A program made the position numbers and the translations under genes. From NCBI GenBank assembly GCA_025618425.1, contig CM046848.1, positions 30,545,584-30,609,583 on the forward strand: 64,000 nt of DNA. The letters run 5' to 3'. Shown here one piece after another: positions 61,500 through 64,000 of this stretch. How positions within the stretch are numbered: position 1 is the stretch's first letter; each line of letters begins with the position of its first letter. The notes under the pieces were generated by a model. It was not told where the DNA came from and searched no databases. It saw only the letters and a list, made by a program, of their open reading frames with translations. This DNA is from Heliocidaris tuberculata. Taxonomy: Eukaryota > Echinodermata > Echinoidea > Camarodonta > Echinometridae.

Positions 61500-62711
61500 A
61501 ATAATTTTAGATTTATTTGTACTGCGGTACGAAAATAACATTTCCAGAAAATTCCACCTTTTTCAAAACTAATCACGAATAATTTTCTTAAATTTCCTAA
61601 AATTTAGGGATGATTTTTCTTACATTATATTATAAGGCAAATAAATAGACAAACCTTTATCACTATCATGTCAAAATGATGCATCAAATAATGATCAAAA
61701 TGATGCATAAGACCACATAGGATTACATGGTTGGGTCTTGTTTTCACTTTCTGTCGGAATGATAAGTCGTATTATCGTTTGATTTAAGTCAATTAACTAA
61801 AGCATGTAATCATAATAGACTCTGCTGTTGTGCTTTTATGGGGAGGGATAATCCCTGATTAAAATCTGATGACGACACTAAGGCTGTTTTGTAAATCAAG
61901 ATATTACAAAAACTGAACTTCCATTGACTTATCAAAATGATTTCTTTTCCACTTTATAATATATAAGTGATAAAAACGTCTGTATCATCATGATGACGTA
62001 TACATTTATCGAAGGATACTTTGTTTTCATTGGAAAGAAAAAGCTTTTTTTTTCATCTCATGTATTTTTTCAATCTATTATGTTTTTAACAACTACGTAA
62101 TGCACACACAAAAGTAAAAGGACAACAACAAGAAATCGAGTCTCTAAATGAATGGATTCAATGACGTGATTCTCAATAATTAAAACGGTAGAAGTCTTAT
62201 ACTGACGGAGATCGATCTGTTTTTTTGACTGGTTTGTACTTTGATTACGTTAATCACGATGAAGCCATGTAAGATTACGCTATACCATAGCTGTTCCACA
62301 ATACAGACAAATATTATTTCAAAGTATAACGTTTCACATGGACATATTGGTACGGAAATCTTTCTTGGAATTGTTGGTGTTATTCATGACGTATATTGTC
62401 CGAACACAGTAAAATGCAGTCAGTGTCTTCAATGTGGAACCATGGTCCCTACCACCATGGACCCTAGTCTGCAAGCGCATACCCTAACTTGATCAGAAAA
62501 TCATTGTGTCTTGAGAGAAGCCTAACCCAGCTACCTACTGGTCAAGTCCTTGGTCAGGAGCAGTTAAAGTGCAGGGCCTAAGGTAGTCTTACAGTGCAGA
62601 CACTCTTTAACAAATACAACGGACCAGTGTTTGTGCCTGCTAACTTCATGGACCCTACAATTTAATATGACGGACAGAAATAAGAAGAAACAAATGACTC
62701 TTCCCAGTAGA
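61500..62711. other. Intergenic, nothing recognised
   Basis: AT-rich; the 83-codon ORF at 62241 has no recognisable domain. No repeat boundary was resolved. Confidence 0.45.
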
Positions 62712-62948
62712 CAGTGGCGTAGCGGGATCCAGCCAGTGAGGGGGCACTGGTAGGGGGGGGGGGGGATCTGGTGAATGAAATGCGAGAGAGCAAGGCCCTC
62801 AAGGAGGTGTATGAAGAGAGTCGTATTGCCTTAATCTCATCTCCCTTTCACTTTCTTTTATTCATTTCCCTTTTTAGCATTTTTCTTTCCTCATGCAATG
62901 GAGGAGGGAGGGGAGGGTGCCCCGTGATTCCCAGTAGCTACGCCATTG
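62712..62948. mobile_element. hAT-like non-autonomous element
   Basis: The ends CAGTGGCGTAGC (62712-62723) and, inverted, CAATGGCGTAGC (62937-62948) match the CAGNGGCGTAGC style of hAT termini. The flanking octamers CCAGTAGA and CCTGTAAA agree at 6 of 8 positions, compatible with a decayed 8-bp target duplication. The interior has a 13-G run (62753-62765) and no transposase. Confidence 0.65.
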
Positions 62949-63044
62949 CCTGTAAATACAAAAGTGTCATCACTAAAGAACTTGGACTTGTGTAATTTAC
63001 TGTCATATGCCTTATATGTTAAATTGTTTTCTGATAACTATGTT

Positions 63045-63245
63045 AATTTTTCCTTGTAATTTACATGTAATGTTAATTTCCTTAGTAACGTAAGCAATGT
63101 TCACCTTCCCTAGTAATGTAGGAAATGTCAAGTTCTTTAGTACTGTAAGTAATGTTAATTTCGTTAGTAATGTTGATTTGTTAGTGTAAAGCGCTTTGAA
63201 ACATTTTGTAATAGGCGCTATATAAAATTTCATATTGTTATTATC
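63045..63245 (+). mobile_element. Retroelement tail with short tandem repeats
   Basis: About four ~30-37-bp units with TTAGTAAYGTAAGYAATGTT-like sequence (63065-63185) lead into TAAAGCGCTTTGAAACATTT and GGCGCTATATAAAATTTCAT plus an ATT-rich tail. This 3' end is shared in style with the SINE at 7893-8248 and the LINE tails in this window. Confidence 0.55.
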
Positions 63246-63540
63246 ATTTTTTAAAGTGATTACAATATTCCTGTATTCTCTTGTTAGTTGGTAACATGGA
63301 CCTGAATGAAAATTCTTTCAGTGGTCTAATTAGACTCTGCATGGTGTATATTGTAATTCCTCTTGGACGTCATTATTGAGCCAGGTAGTAGTGTTTTTCC
63401 ATGGTAATGGTTCACATTGACGTCAAAGACCATAAAACTTACATTCTGTGAACCCTACAGCTGTATACTTGACATTGTTTCTTCGATTCCAAGATCGACC
63501 TCGAAAGAATTTCATGAATCTGATGTGGCTGGCGATAGAA

Positions 63541-63560
63541 GGGGGGGGGGGGGGGGGGGG
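63541..63560. repeat. 20-base G homopolymer
   Basis: Uninterrupted G run. The remaining sequence to 64000 shows no gene. Confidence 0.95.
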
Positions 63561-64000
63561 AGAGTTGACAAAGAGAATTTGAGAATGTTATTTATGGTAT
63601 CTGAATCAGTGTCATTCACTCTATTTCAAATTAATCAATTAGGTATACATTACAGCTAGCTAATATACACCCTTATTTATTTTTAGTGCAGCTACTTCCA
63701 AGTTATATAGAATTGTTTACATACGGTACTTGTAAAGGGTGTACTCAGTTCTTTAAGGTTCTGTATATGGAAATGTAAAATCATACAAACCCCAAGTCTT
63801 TCAAAAAGGCCTAATTTGACATGATTGGTGAACAATGACTTTTCATGAAGGCAGAGGAATAACGATAAAGTGACATTCCCTGTTATTTCCTACCCACTCG
63901 TCCCATGGCCCCATGCTCATCCAATTTCCTCCTCCCCTCTTCCATTCAGTCTTTCTCGTGAATTACTCCATCTAGAGGTAAAATGGATGAGATGACGAGG

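Noticed and set aside
62241..62492. 83-codon ORF with several Cys
   Set aside because: No recognisable domain, AT-rich context, no splice or promoter support.

Overview
This is animal nuclear DNA: AT-rich, with spliced genes (GT-AG introns of 0.1-5 kb), many transposon remnants, long microsatellites and G/C homopolymers. Gene content (TRIM45, FBXO38, SPOUT1, an IER-family gene), abundant TACATGTA-type words, and tRNA-derived SINEs ending in a 'GCGYTATATAAA...(ATT)n' tail suggest a marine deuterostome, most likely an echinoderm and perhaps a sea urchin. The phylum is an inference; no species-diagnostic sequence was recognised.

Layout. 1-1.7 kb: foldback element and tandem repeats. 2.0-4.3 kb (+): last four coding exons of a TRIM45-like E3 ligase (filamin-type Ig domain and Cys/His tail), with the 5' part outside the window. 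7.3-22.5 kb (-): complete nine-exon FBXO38 coding region (1096 aa), convergent with TRIM45; its first intron is largely a satellite of ~97-bp monomers carrying a pogo-like insertion. 22.5-27.4 kb: divergent intergenic space with a 1.5-kb TIR element. 27.5-40.0 kb (+): a 15-exon reading frame in which four exons encoding a CaRF/ALS2CR8-type domain are in phase with eleven exons encoding the SPOUT1 (C9orf114/CENP-32) RNA methyltransferase; the model predicts a 535-aa protein. 46.2-47.0 kb (+): a single-exon IER5/IER2-family gene behind a promoter with two perfect CREs, a MEF2-type site, a kappaB-like site and inverted CCAAT boxes. 47-64 kb: gene-poor, with one possible small ORF (49.5-49.8 kb, - strand), large compound microsatellites, a decayed non-LTR retrotransposon and a hAT-like element.

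The genes do not form an evident pathway; this is ordinary metazoan gene neighbourhood. The points most worth a second look are the apparent CaRF-domain/SPOUT1 fusion, a decayed tandem duplicate of a SPOUT1 exon, a GC-AG intron in TRIM45, a transposon insertion whose empty site survives in the neighbouring satellite monomers, and a MITE with a telomere-like core. All exon boundaries were read by eye from splice sites, phase and remembered family similarity; none was checked against transcripts.
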